Source of the DNA: Marasmius tenuissimus
Lineage: Eukaryota > Basidiomycota > Agaricomycetes > Agaricales > Marasmiaceae
Direction of reading: 5' to 3'
Assembly (NCBI GenBank): GCA_029532415.1
Contig: JAQOTA010000022.1
Span: 682,001-746,000, forward strand
Length of the DNA: 64,000 bases
This document shows positions 1-12,000 of the stretch, one piece after another. Below the pieces are notes generated by a model. The model did no database searches and was not told the origin of the DNA. It worked only from the letters and a program-made list of their open reading frames with translations. The position numbers and the translations under genes are program-made. Each line of letters begins with the position of its first letter. Position 1 is the first letter of the stretch.

Positions 1-1491
1 CCGTTCCTACTAGTGAGCACGCGTCATTGACATAACAAAGCCTCCACTTGCAAGGCATTTTTCTGCCACCAAATTATTTTGTCTCAGCGCTCCCGTCCTC
101 TCTCGTTTCGAACCTCCCTGAATATGTGAAGCTGGTAATCGGACGGGGCGACGGAGCAAGAGCAGAGAAGGCTTCAGCAATCATGAATTATATCCAAAGA
201 TGATCGCTTCAATATTGCACCACAAGCCTAACCCCCGAAGAAGCAGTGGACAATTGGTGCCATACCCATGTACACTGCAGACGGAGCGGCATTGGCACAC
301 CAAAGTTGCCGAGCCGCCGCTATCACTACGGCTTATCGGGCATCACTACTGTCCCACGACCCCCTAGGGGGTTTGATATGGGCGGTAGCTCGCTTGCGGA
401 AGCCACTCCTCGCTTGCACAACCCTTGGCTGACGCCACGCAGCTACTTTGCATGTGCGTCTCACATATCCTCCATATACTGTCGGCGACTCACTCAAAAA
501 TTATGGAATTCTGTCAGAATGTAGGGAAATTTAAGCTATACTATTCTGGGTAGAGAATTGCAAGATTCTTGAAATTTTCTCTCCGCGCCCTGTGTACCAT
601 ACCTACCGCAAAAGCTTTATGACAAAATCATTCTGTTTGGCCAAAAAAAACTCAACCTGATTTTCCAGGATTTTTACCTTCTCCCCTCGTTGCATCGGGC
701 GACGACCGAGGCGGGGACGAGAGTTGCAATTGGGTCACGGTTTGTCACAAGCGGCACCCAATGACATCGCTTGATGGCGATTATTTTGCAGGCTCGTCTA
801 CACCGCGACTCCCATACCCTCTCAGCTTTCTACCTACATTGAGCTCGTTCCTTTCCATATCCTCCCCAAAATCTTGTGAGTAGACACCACTAGCTTGCTT
901 GAGAGTAGCTATGCACCTGTTCCTGTAAATATGATCCAGTCATCTTGTTTCTGGACTGTCACACCCTTATCACGCCCGAAATTCCAAGGTTTTTCGGGTC
1001 TCATTTCCGTTCCCTTCAATATTTGAGCTAGCGGTGGTATTGACAACCTCATAGATACTATAATTTGCCTAAGGAAGATTAACGAGAGAGAGGAAACCGG
1101 CGGGAACACCTTGTTTCACAGAAAATTGCATATCCCGCCATATACTACATCGAGAATAAGGTACGACCAACATCCGATAATCTGTTTGACGCGGGTCTAT
1201 GATTGGAGTGGTACCTGCGGCCATTTTAAGACACCGCTGGGCAGAGTCTCATCATCCCGCTATCTTGGGAGGCAGGTCGATACAGCATGGAGAAGCAAAA
1301 TACGCGGGCGTCCTCTCCAAATCTCGAGAGAATTTTCGCACTTGTCCGACCCATGACCTTCCCTCGTTAAAGGTTTTCCTTTTTTTATTCAGTGTTTATG
1401 ATGGCAAAAACGGTATGTTTCGAGTACTTATGAGCCACAACATCCATCCTCTGCTCAGACTTACCGTCGCCCCCTCAGACTCAACTCTGCC
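1..1491. other. No gene recognised; 5' flank of P450
   Basis: I see no ORF with recognisable protein character or spliceable exons here on either strand. The stretch holds short A-rich tracts near 640 and generic pyrimidine-rich sequence just before the P450 start, which is common ahead of fungal genes. It probably includes the promoter of the P450 gene. Confidence 0.5.
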
Positions 1492-3779
1492 ATGCAGTCG
1501 TTCATCAGTCTTTCGCTTGCATCTGTGCTCATCTTTCTTGCGATTCGTCGACTGCTCAGAAGGCATCACAAGAGCCTTTCTTTGCCTCCCGGTCCAAAGG
1601 GGCTTCCTCTCGTTGGCAACCTCCGAGACATCGCTAGCATTGGAGGGAACCCTTGGGTCACCTACAGCAAGTGGTCGCGGATTCATGGAGATGTTCTCCA
1701 TCTCAATGCATTTGGTCACCATACCGTCGTCCTCAACTCCCTCAAAGTAGCGAGTGACCTCCTCGACAAAAGGTCTGAAAACTATTCCGACCGACCAGGC
1801 GAGTCTCTTTCTCGAGCCTCATGGGACTGTACAATGACGTCGACAAATAGATATGCCTATGCTGGTTGACTTGATGGGGTTTGTCTACGTCCGTTTCTGC
1901 TGATGTTTACTGACTCTTTGCGAGCAGGGGAGGATGGAACTTTGGGTGTATGTTCTTAGGAGATTCCAGACTGGTGCCCACTCATTTATTCTCACTTTCA
2001 GTGATGAAATACTCGGACCAGTGGAGGTAACCGAGTCCGATCTTGTTTTTTAACGCATAGCTAAAGATATTTCAGGTTGCATCGCAGGACTTTTCATCAA
2101 CTGTTTCAGTCTCGTGCCGTCTCACAATATTTCGAGATCCAGAGAGCTGCCACGGTTGAGTTGATGAAGAAATTGGAATCCACTCCAGAAGACTTCTTTC
2201 AACATGTCAGACAGTGAGTCTTGCGACCCTCCCCAGCGATTGTTTTGACCAAGATGTTGCCTTTAGTCAAGGTGGTTGGATTATCTTGAAAGCAGTCTAT
2301 GGATATACCCTTAAGACAAAAGATGATCCATACTTACAGCTAGTAAAAAACTCGTTAGAGGGGTTGCTCCCAGCGGCAATTCACGGAACATTCTGGGTCG
2401 ATTATTTCCCTGTCTTGAAATACCTACCAGGTTACTTTCTGTCTCGCTTTTCGGGGAAATTTGTTTGCTCTGACATGATGATATTTTCGCAGATTGGTTG
2501 CCTGGCGCAAGCTTCAAGAGAAATGCCAAGATCTGGAAGCAATACCTATCGGATATGAAGGAAAAGCCATGGGATTGGGCGAAGCAGGCTACTGTTCGTG
2601 CTCTGTCTCATATATCGGACCTCCTCCTAGACTTGATCCCCTTTAGGATTATGGTACCCCTGAACATTCTTTTTCTACTCGTTCTGCGGACAGGTTGTCG
2701 GTAACTTTAGGCGAGGGGTCAACCATGGAGGACGTGATCAAGAACTGTGCTGCTGTTGCTTACTTGGGTACGTGACTCGCCGGTCCTTTGCTCGAGAATT
2801 TGCTGACCATGTTTCTACTAGCGGGAGCCGACACGGTGAGGAAGAACTATTGGAAGCAGATACGTCTACTTGACGCCCTTCCCGAACCAGACCATCGCAT
2901 CCGTCCTCTCCTTTATTCTCGCTATGACTCTCTATCCAGATTCTCAGACTCGAGCTCAGAAAGAGATCGATGCTGTAATTGGCTCTGGGAGGCTCCCAGA
3001 CTTTGATGACCGTGATAGGTTGCCTTTCGTTAACGCCCTTCTTGCAGAGGCTACGCGGTGGAATCCGGTGACTCCGCTAGGTCCCTTTCTAACGACGCCT
3101 TTCTCTGTTCGTGGCTGATACTGGGACCTTAGGTATCGCACATCGTGCCTTGAACGATGATATATACAATGATTATACCATCCCAGCAGGTTAGTCTCCC
3201 ACCCTCAATCCGCCGGAGTTGTACTTACTTCAGCCATGGGTGCGGATAGGAGCGACGGTCTTGTCAAATATCTGGTAAATTGCCATCCCTTTTTCGTCTA
3301 TGTGGCCGGTATTGAAGCGGTCGAACGCAGGGCTATAATGCACGACGAGTCTCTGTTCGGAACGAACACATTTGCCTTTAACCCAGACAGGTTCTTGCAA
3401 TTTGAAGGGAAAGCCCCACCAGATCCTGAGACGATCGCGTTCGGGTTCGGTCGTAGGTACAGATAAATGCTTGTGCGATGCCTGCCTGCCTCTCTGACGC
3501 GCTATGTGTAGGATTTGTCCCGGGAGATACCTGGCGATTAACACGGTCTATCTTACTGTCACGTACTTGCTTGCGACCTTCACCATTGTCAAAGCGGTTG
3601 ACGAAGAGGGGAAGGAAATCATCCCCAAAGTCGAATTCACTGATGGACTTCTTAGGTATGTCAATTGCCCTCTGAAATCTTCGGTGAGACGATTGAGCGC
3701 GTAACGGTATACTAGCCATCCAAAACCCTTCAGATGTAGGTTCATTCCGAGGGAATCCAGCTCTCTTGCGATGGCTTGA
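1492..3779 (+). CDS. Cytochrome P450 monooxygenase (CYP64-like basidiomycete type)
   Basis: Heme-thiolate monooxygenase predicted to sit in the ER membrane and oxidise a small lipophilic substrate with a CPR reductase partner. The N-terminus has a hydrophobic anchor (about residues 2-20), a basic stretch and the proline-rich hinge LPPGPKGLPLVGNL. After splicing at least ten short introns I read the I-helix AGADTT, the K-helix E-x-x-R (EATR), the PERF-like region NPDRFLQF and the heme loop FGFGRRICPG. The heme motif is split by a phase-2 intron at about 3458-3510. The last intron (about 3656-3717) must be removed to reach the terminal motif HPKPFRCRFIPRES and the stop at 3777-3779; the unspliced reading ends early at 3704. 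Total length is about 510-530 residues, normal for the family. It resembles O-methylsterigmatocystin-oxidoreductase-like P450s of agaricomycetes, but the substrate cannot be inferred. It appears intact. Confidence 0.9.
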
Positions 3780-4195
3780 TCATCTGGACCTTTGCGACCG
3801 ATCATGTATGCGAATGATTGCCTTATACATACACGAATTCATAAATCGGATGTGAGAAAATAAACTCTTGCGTATGCGCTCAGACTACCTGCGCGATCAT
3901 GGGATGCATTTATCGCTGGTGCCGATTGTGGTTGTTACCTCATTGAACGGTACTAGTACGTCCGCCATCTCAGCCCCCGTTCTCACAAACCGGCCAACTT
4001 CGACTCAAGACAAAAACTAGTCTTTTGTAACCAACAAGGTTCCATTGGTATATATGTAGCCGACATACAGGCTCGAGCGTCGGCTTGCGGGAGGAGATTT
4101 GGGGAGAGCAGGTTCACCGTCGAGGAGCAGCTACGTACAAATACAGTTTGGTTCCACACGTAAATTTCTCGCCTCACGGGTGGTTTCTGGAAGCC

Positions 4196-5807
4196 TCAAC
4201 TTGTCTCCTCATCCAGCGCTAAACACTATGGGCCCCGTCAATAACGGAGACGGCAAAGATATGGCGAGACGCACGCGGAATTCTATGAAGTTTGACGAAT
4301 TCCCACCGCCAGTATCATTTCTTCTCGATCCCGAGACAGGCATTAAGAACTGAAGACTGAGTAAGCCCTCTTTGTCGATGCGCAAAGATGTCTTGATCGA
4401 TGTTTGAAGCGCACGCATTGCTCGTGTTATGTGGACAAAACGATAACTGGGAGTAGTTCGGAGAAGGGCCAGCTTTGATCAGTGTTTGCACGCACCTGAA
4501 GCTGACGGGCCCAGGGCCAGCACATTCAAAAGTTTCGAGGACGTCTCTTTCGTTGAAGTACTCCATCTAAGACAAAGCGCGTGTCAATTTCATTCGACTT
4601 TCAGAGCGGCAGCACGCACCTCAGTTGTTCCGTGCATGCTCGTCGCTTGTATACGAAGTATGGGTTTCGTACGCGTCCTCCCTCTTTCTTTTTCCCTCCC
4701 CGATACCCTTTCTGCGTGAGCCTGTTCCGGGGGATTACCGATGAACGTCAACTTGTCGCAAGAAGAATCTATCTCTGACAGTGCCTCTTTCAACCAGGAT
4801 GACTGCAGCCGAAGAATCAAAATCTCATTTCACAGGTCGGTGGAGCTGACATACCTTCAATATAACCTTCAGTTTCCTACGAACAGCATTCAGTGATGGT
4901 TCATCCGGAGTATCGTGAGCCCTCACATATCGTCCGGATCGAAGGGAAGTTCTAATTGTGGTTCTGCTTCAAATGTTGCGATCTCGCATGTCGTTGTTGG
5001 GCCCGAAGAGTCTTCAGCACTGCGTCATGCTGTAGGAGGAAATCACTCCATGATCGAGAAACAACGCACATGAGCAGAGTCAAAGGGAATCCATTCCCCA
5101 AATAAGTCATTCGCATGCTGGTTTTCCGTTCCGACTTGCTGAAGAAAAGATCTAACGATGTGTTGCCACCCTGTGCACCTTTCTTATTCCTCCGTTTTCC
5201 CTCGACGCCGTGGCCTCCATCATTTCCGTCCTCGTCATCGCTGCTTCCTTGCTCCTCATTCGATTGCTTCCACTGAACATGTTTCCCGCTACCTGAGGAG
5301 CCCGAGCCACCGGCTGTGCCAAAAATGTTCAGACACTCTATGAGAGTGTTCAATTGAATCTCGAATGCGGAATTGTAAACATCTTGCTCTTCCTGTTGCT
5401 CCTCCTGGGATTCTGAGTGATATTGATATTCATCGAAAACATCGGAGAAGATATATGCAGTCCCTAAACGCGAGATAAGGTAAGAATAGACGCGTTAGTC
5501 TGGCTAAGACTCAGAACATCACCTAGTAGAGTCCGAGCCTCCTCGACCGCGACTACCAATCCGCGTTCCGTGACGGTCACTGTAGCTCGCTTGATGTGAT
5601 GTCAGCTGTGCTCGTCAAAAGTATCGGGGAGAGACTAGACATTGGCAAAGTTGACCCCCCTCAATAAAGAGGTGAATTGTCGAACGTCGTGGACAGAGGC
5701 TTTAAGAACCTGAGGCGAGGTGAGCAAAGGTGAGCGTGAAATACTTCGAGATACAGAGAGGTTCAGATGTTCACAGGTAAAATCTCGTCACTCCTAGGTG
5801 AGGCCAT
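4196..5807 (-). CDS. RAD1: RAD1-like subunit of the 9-1-1 DNA-damage checkpoint clamp
   Basis: Homologue of Rad1, which forms the PCNA-like RAD9-RAD1-HUS1 ring loaded at damaged DNA to activate ATR signalling and assist repair in the nucleus. Splicing from the ATG at 5807 gives MASPRSDEILPVLKASVHDV, then RGVNFANRATVTVTERGL, VEEARTLLGTAYIFSDVF, LNTLIECLNIFGTAG, MTYLGNGFPLTLLIAEDSSG, SSWLKEALSEIDSSC, and a terminal MRALQTSIKTSLRIDKEGLL. These match the conserved Rad1 order and spacing. The last intron (GTGCGT...CATAG) turns an apparent read-through into the normal ending EFRCLALDEETS with its stop at 4196-4198. About 370 residues and at least nine introns. A serine/glycine/acid-rich insert after the NIFGTAG motif is a lineage-specific loop. 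It is transcribed away from the DUF6534 gene. It looks intact. Confidence 0.88.
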
Positions 5808-6757
5808 GTCGAACGTGCCAGAGGCCCAGATAGGGCTCAGGCGGTTGCCTTGACGCGTTCAAGTTGGTTGACAATGAATGCAAATGCCAGAGTTAGTCCA
5901 CGTGAGAAAGTTGGTCCAAGAAGATAACCGGGCCGGCTCCGCTTGTAGCTTTCAGCTCAGAACTGCACTGCAACCATCACTTTCAGGTTTGGCCCTCTTA
6001 CTGGAGTGCTGGTGGATGCCAGATGACATTATCGGGTGCTTTCCGCTACAACAACATCCCAAGGATGGGCCCCCAGCCGGCTGATGTATGGGTCTTACTG
6101 GCAGGCCATTGTCTCAAATCACAGCATCTAATTTACAGTGGCAAACACGACCTCTTCGAAATCCATATATCAAGAAATCCAGTATTCCGGACCCAATCAA
6201 GAGGGACGGTCGCAGTGCGAGGATGAGTGGTATAATTGGATCGCGTCTATTCTGGTCGAGTTTCTCATGATCCTGAATCGGACTCCAGGTGTGTTCTTCC
6301 TCCTCGTGTCAGGGAAGTGTCGATGAATGATACGACCCCGTTCCTAGTACATTTCTTGGATATCTGGGGTATGCGATTCACTCTACAAGGAGATTCTCGC
6401 TTTACGCGATGCCCTTTCCGTACACACACCAGCAATTTTTTGAACGCCAATGCGTGTACCAGTGTAAATCCTGATCTTTGCACATATCAGTTCATCAAAC
6501 AGTACCAACTGAACGCCGAGTGGGAGCGGTGATGATGCTGATGGTCCTCTCTAACCTCGCACTCCACCTACTTTCGCCCGCAAACTGTTCGAGGTCAGAT
6601 TTCGTGCAGGCTATAATTGGGACTACCATAAATTGCCTCAATCCTCTCACTCCGATCCATGAGCTCAGGTTCTATATAACTCAATCGGCATTCAAACGCC
6701 AAGAGCCTATAGTTCGTTCTCACAACCCTGCTTCATCCCTCATAGACGAACTATACC
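5808..6757. other. Intergenic region between divergent RAD1 and DUF6534 genes
   Basis: No convincing exon is seen. Short ORFs on the + strand (for example 6236-6532 and 6478-6813) do not splice into a recognisable protein, although the latter overlaps the first exon of the next gene in another frame. The stretch presumably contains both divergent promoters. Confidence 0.4.
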
Positions 6758-8467
6758 ATGCCATTTCACGGACAGATAGGTATCTGAATTGTTCCTTCAT
6801 CTTCCCGCTTTGAACTTTTAGGCTGATATATCATTCCAAAGGGGCTCTCGAGATCGGGATCGTATCCTCCACATTCTTGTTTGGAGTTACCACAGCGCAG
6901 ACCTATCTGTACTACCAGCTGTTCCCGCACGATCCAAAATGGCTGAAATACGTGGTCAGTTGCTCTCGCATTGTACGTACAGTCCACTTTTAACAACCTC
7001 TTTGATAGGTGGGGATTACTTGGTATTTCCACCGTCTTGATGATTGTTAGCCTATCAAGCTCAAGCCGCTGATTCAGGTTACTTGAACTCGGACATTCTA
7101 TTTCCGCCCTTCACGCGCTCTATGCTTACACCGTGCTAAATTTCGGAAATAACGACGTCCCGGATATGAAAGTCCCCTTGTCAATCGCCTTGAATCTCAT
7201 CATATCCGAGGTCGTGTTTGTACTCGGTGAGTCATCCAAAAAGCTTTCTGAAACTGATTAAACATTTGACGCTCCTGATCAACAGTGCAAGGCTACTATA
7301 CCACACGGATCTACCAGTTCTCTCAAACGTGGTACATCGCAGCTCTGTGCATCGCGCTGCTCGGTATTCGATTCATTGGGACGGCGGCAGCCACTGTGGC
7401 GGCGGTTATGATGACCTCTTTGCCACAGTTCACCAATGACTGGGGGTGGGACCTGATCTGCATACTATCGGTCGGTGCCTTCACGGACCTCGCGATTCCC
7501 TGCGTTCTGGTATACTACTTGGCTAGATCGAGGTCGTCAGCGCATGACGCGTGGGTTTCCGGCCGCCCAGTCTCTAGGAACAGCACGCTCAACTCATGTT
7601 TCCTGCAGGACTCTGGCCATCGTCGACAAACTGATCATTTGGACAATCGGTTCGTTAACGCTCACTGTTTCTTTGTATGGCTCTGATCGCCTTCCAGAAA
7701 CCGGCTTATTGACTGGGTATGCTTATCGACGATCGTATATGGTTCACCTCTGATCCTCAGGATATACTTTCAGTCTTTTCGCGGTTCTGATTTTGATTTT
7801 CGTGAGTTTATGATGTTCGGAGACTGCCATGAAGAATAACCGCTAACGTCTCGTCTATTATAGTTCAAAGCGTTGCCTGGCAGCTGTTAGTCGCTGATTC
7901 GCCTTCATCATCATCAGTCGTTGACTGATGATCGTGCACTAGTCGCGTGGATGTCGGTTTACATGAACTTACCCAAAAGTAAACCTTTTCCACCGCCCTC
8001 GAAACAGTCGCTCATCGTATCCTCTTCTCAGTGTTCTCTAATTCATTCCTCGCGAAGTGAGTGCCCATAAAACCTGTGGATAAATGGACTAATCAATCAA
8101 ACTTTAGCCTCAACGGACGAATCAAGCTGCGAGCGATGCATGAAATGACTGAAGTAGTCGAGTTGTCTCCCGCTGCAGACGTGAGTCTCCCACTCCCTTT
8201 TGTTGTCACTCGACATCATGTTGCCACAGGAGAATTGTTTCCCGCATCGCCTCGGAGCGAGAGTAAATGTTACTTCCGAACAAACGAAAACAGTCGATGA
8301 TGCACATTCATTGGATGTCGCGATTAAGGCGAGTCGACATTCGACGGATTTGGAAGACGGCAATTCGATTACAGTGAGTCCCTCACTAATCTGGTTCATT
8401 ACTTCTCTCTCGTGCTGAGAAGGCCGTGCGCGAAGGGGTCAATCAGCCGCAAAGCCCAAGTTATTGA
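6758..8467 (+). CDS. DUF6534-family multi-pass membrane protein
   Basis: Member of a large basidiomycete family of seven-helix-like membrane proteins with no known biochemical function. Spliced exons give hydrophobic segments: GIVSSTFLFGVTTAQTYLYY, then LLELGHSISALHALYAYTVL, IALNLIISEVVFVL, and the family hallmark QGYYTTRIYQFSQTWYIA followed by LLGIRFIGTAAATVAAVM. A later segment reads DKLIIWTIETGLLT and the C-terminal signature reads VYMNLPKMFSNSFLANLNGR, which is characteristic of DUF6534. The tail after it is hydrophilic. The proposed ATG at 6758 (MPFHGQIGALEIG) needs a less common AAG acceptor near 6840, so the first exon is the weakest part of the model; the downstream exons splice cleanly with GT-AG introns. 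About 350-380 residues. These proteins often occur as multigene families, but only one copy lies here. Confidence 0.75.
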
Positions 8468-8692
8468 TATCACTCAGCCACATCATTTGGATTGATGACT
8501 GGTTCCTTCGAAGTTTGAATCCCAGGACGAACACAGAAATAGTACGAATTCGCTATTTATATGTATGAACATCAGAGGGGCGCCTCCAAATTTCTGGGCT
8601 TCCAAAGAGGCAGCTGTACTCGATCTCCGAATGGAAGGTACATAAACGATAACCGTTAGAATTATATATTTTGAGGTTTGCTCAGCTAACAA

Positions 8693-8788
8693 GTGCCCGT
8701 AACTCAGTGGTAGAGTGTGAGATTGCAACGAGTCTTCGGGCGTGCTTGTATCATCTTGAAGCCCCGTGTTCGACCCACGGCGGGCACT
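8693..8788 (+). tRNA. tRNA-Cys(GCA) with a 24-nt intron
   Basis: The acceptor stem GTGCCCG/CGGGCAC is perfectly paired. It is followed by TA, a D-arm (ACTC...GAGT), an anticodon stem TGAGA/TCTTG with two wobble pairs, and a T-arm CCGTG-TTCGACC-CACGG. The anticodon loop reads TTGCAA before the intron, giving anticodon GCA for cysteine. The intron of about 24 nt sits after position 37, the canonical nuclear tRNA intron site. The base after the acceptor stem is T, the U73 discriminator that is an identity element for tRNA-Cys. A second gene with the same mature sequence but another intron lies at 52475-52578 on the other strand. Confidence 0.93.
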
Positions 8789-9098
8789 TCATTTTGCAAC
8801 GTAATATTTTCACCCCGTCAATTGACTTGGCGCCCGCACAATCTTTAGCTTGCACTTCGAACACGGCTTGCCAGAGGCTGCATGTTCCTAGTTCATTCTG
8901 TCGGCGACACTAAGTGTCCGTATTCCGGTCACTGCACCATGCTTCTACTGGACGCCAGCGGAACCGGAGAGAGAACCATTTCCATCAATCACAGTCAATC
9001 ACGCCTCGAATCCGAAACCTCTCTGGCTGGCTAGCTGACTCACCGTTCCTTTTTTAATGGCCTCGTGTTCACAACCTCAGCTGCACTGAGTGTCAACC

Positions 9099-12000
9099 AT
9101 GGCTTCGGCAGAGCTCGTTCCCAGGCAGTATCAGGAAGAAATTTTCGTGCAAGCTCAACGAGAAAATGTCATCGCAGCATTGGGAACTGGAAGTGGGAAA
9201 ACATACATCAGTACCCTTCTCATCAAATGGATTGCGACACAAGAGATTTCTCGAGGTCGAGCCGTCGTGTTCCTTGTTCCGAAAGTACCTCTGGTCGAAC
9301 AGCAGGGAGAATTCATCGCGAAACACACAACTTTGCGCGTAGCCAAACTTCACGGAGAATCTGCTCACGAGCTCACAAACCGGAAGGGATGGGAGAAAAC
9401 CTTCGCAAAGAACGATGTGCTTGTGATGACTGGTGTGTCCTGAATGTCAGCTCCCATTGAAGCTTTGTTGATCCACTCTTCAGCACAGATATTTCTAAAT
9501 CTGATCACGCACTCCCTATGGTCCATCAACAAAGTTTGTCGTTCTTATCATTTCGGCATTACCCTCATTCACCTCAATCTTAGGTTTCCCTGCTGGTATT
9601 CGACGAATGTCATCACACACGCAAGAACCATCCTTACAACGGAATCATGCGCGAGTACATGCTCGTCCCGGAAGAGGAACGACCCAAGGTTTTCGGATTG
9701 ACCGCATCCCCCATCCAGAACGCGAAGAATCCGATCGATTCGCTCAATGAATTACAGATGAACATGAACGCCCGTGTTATTGGGGTCCTCGATAACGTTG
9801 CCGAACTCACAAAGCACACTCCAAAGCCAATCGAGGTGAATCGATCTTCCCTATCGAGCTCACGTAGAGGCGACTGACACTGTTCATTAATTATTGACAG
9901 GTCATTAAGGAGTATACGCTGCCTCCTGAAACGTACGATTTTCCGGAGCCTTCGTTGTTCGATTGTCTCAACGTTTTCGATCCCACCACCATCAAAGTCA
10001 TCTCCGATATCTGGGTCGACATAGAACGTCGATATTATGTCACGAGAGAGAGCTTGGGTCCTTATTGCGCTTCTCTTTACCTGTTCTCAGAGGTCAAACG
10101 CGCCATTCTTGCCTTAGGGCAACTGGAGTCTCGTAAAGACATCGACCCGGACCTGATCGTACAACGCGCTCCCGTTGACCAAGAGATTCCTCTCGACCTG
10201 TTGGAGATGATCGACATCCTATTGGAATACGAAGGATTTTTTACGTCCCTCGACAGTTCCCCTTCGCTCCCACTCACGGTCCCCATATCTTGGGTAACTC
10301 CCAAAGTCAAGGTCCTGGTCGACGTGCTGGCTGCACACTACTCGTCCACCTTTCAAGGGATCATTTTCGTGGACCAACGGCAGGTCGCAGCCTGCCTAGC
10401 CAAGGTTTTACCGCATGTTATAGGACTAGAAGGGCTGCTGCAATGCGGCGAGGTTGTAGGGAACAACTCTGACAGAAACGATATGACGAAGAACAATCCA
10501 GCGTCTGGCACTGGCAATCCTCCTGCCGACACGCTGAAACTCTTTCGAGACGGAGTTCTCAACCTCTGTAGGTTTAAGCCACTCCTCCCTTGGCTAATCT
10601 GACATCTGGCTCTGTTCTAGTGATCGCAACATCTGTAGCTGAGGAGGGCCTTGATTTCCCCGTTCGTGTGATATTGCCTACATCATTATTCTTCTGTTCT
10701 CTGACATTCGATCTACAAGGCATGCGATCTCGTCATTCGTTTCGATCCCCTTCAACACATGGTGGGATATATCCAATCCCGAGGTCGAGCTCGTAACAAA
10801 ATCTCAAAATTCATCATCATGCTCCCAGAAGGCGACTCCGTTTCCTTGTCTCGGTACCACGCCTTCACCTCCGCAGAGTCAGAGTTGAGGAACATATACA
10901 GCACCTTTCATCAGCCCGGTCCAGTCGAGGCAGATACTGATGAATTCGATGTCGTGGATCCTGTCGATCTTGCCGAGCGAGAACGGTTTGTCGTACCCTC
11001 GACCTCGGCATTCGTAAACTATGACAACTCGATCACCCTGATTGAGCATCTGTGCTCGCTCATTCCACACGATCTATACACGCCACCACACGCCCCGGTC
11101 TATACAGGCGACTTTCAGGCTACCCTCGACCTCCCCCCGAGTCTACCGCTGACTCCCGGAGACCTCTCTTACGAAGGTCCTGTGAAACACTCGAAGAAGG
11201 AGGCAAAGAGAGCCGTCGCATTCATCGCCGTCAAGCGACTTTACGAACTCGAGGTATTCGACGAGTACCTGCTCCCTGTATCATCTCAGGACTCTAAGGA
11301 TTCGGACGACCATGTCTTAGCTGCGATCCTTCGCACGAGTGGAGGCGGGAAAAAGATTCGCGTTATGTTAGACGTTCTAACTCGAGACCCGTGGATGATA
11401 GGCGAGAGGCTTTGGATCCATCCGGTGTATTCTGGGGGTGCCCTCCTAGCTGGGTTGGTCACTGGGACACGTTTGCCTCCTTCGAAGGTCTTCGTTGGGG
11501 GCGTCAATGTCGAGTTTGAAGTGGGAGCTCCATGTCCTGTGCAAGTTGACGAGGAAACTGATGACGATATCGAAGATGAAGAGGATGTTCATTATCGCAA
11601 GGACATGGAGGAGTATACGAGATTGTCGCTCTCTATCCAAATCAGTGGCGCGGAGCTGGAAGGTCCTCCCAATGTGTACCTGGTACCTCTGACGACATCA
11701 CTGACCCCGGACTTCCACGCGATCAGACGACTGCTTTCGTCTCCGAAGGGACATCTCGATTGGACTGGTGTAAATGACAGCTCGTACGGAAAGCTGCTCC
11801 TCCGCAACTTCAACCAGCAGGGTCGTACCCTGTTACTCCATAATATTCGAGAAGATCTCACACCCATGTCCACGCCAGTTCCAGAAAGCAGAGAAGCTGA
11901 AGTGGGTTCTCCAACTTATCACGACTACTATACGAACCGATGGACTCGGAGGAATAATAGGGCTGGCTGGACGCCTTTCGTTCCAACCGAGGGACCCATG

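Noticed and set aside
3230..3719. - strand ORFs of 104 and 113 codons
   Set aside because: They are antisense to the well-supported P450 exons containing the heme motif.
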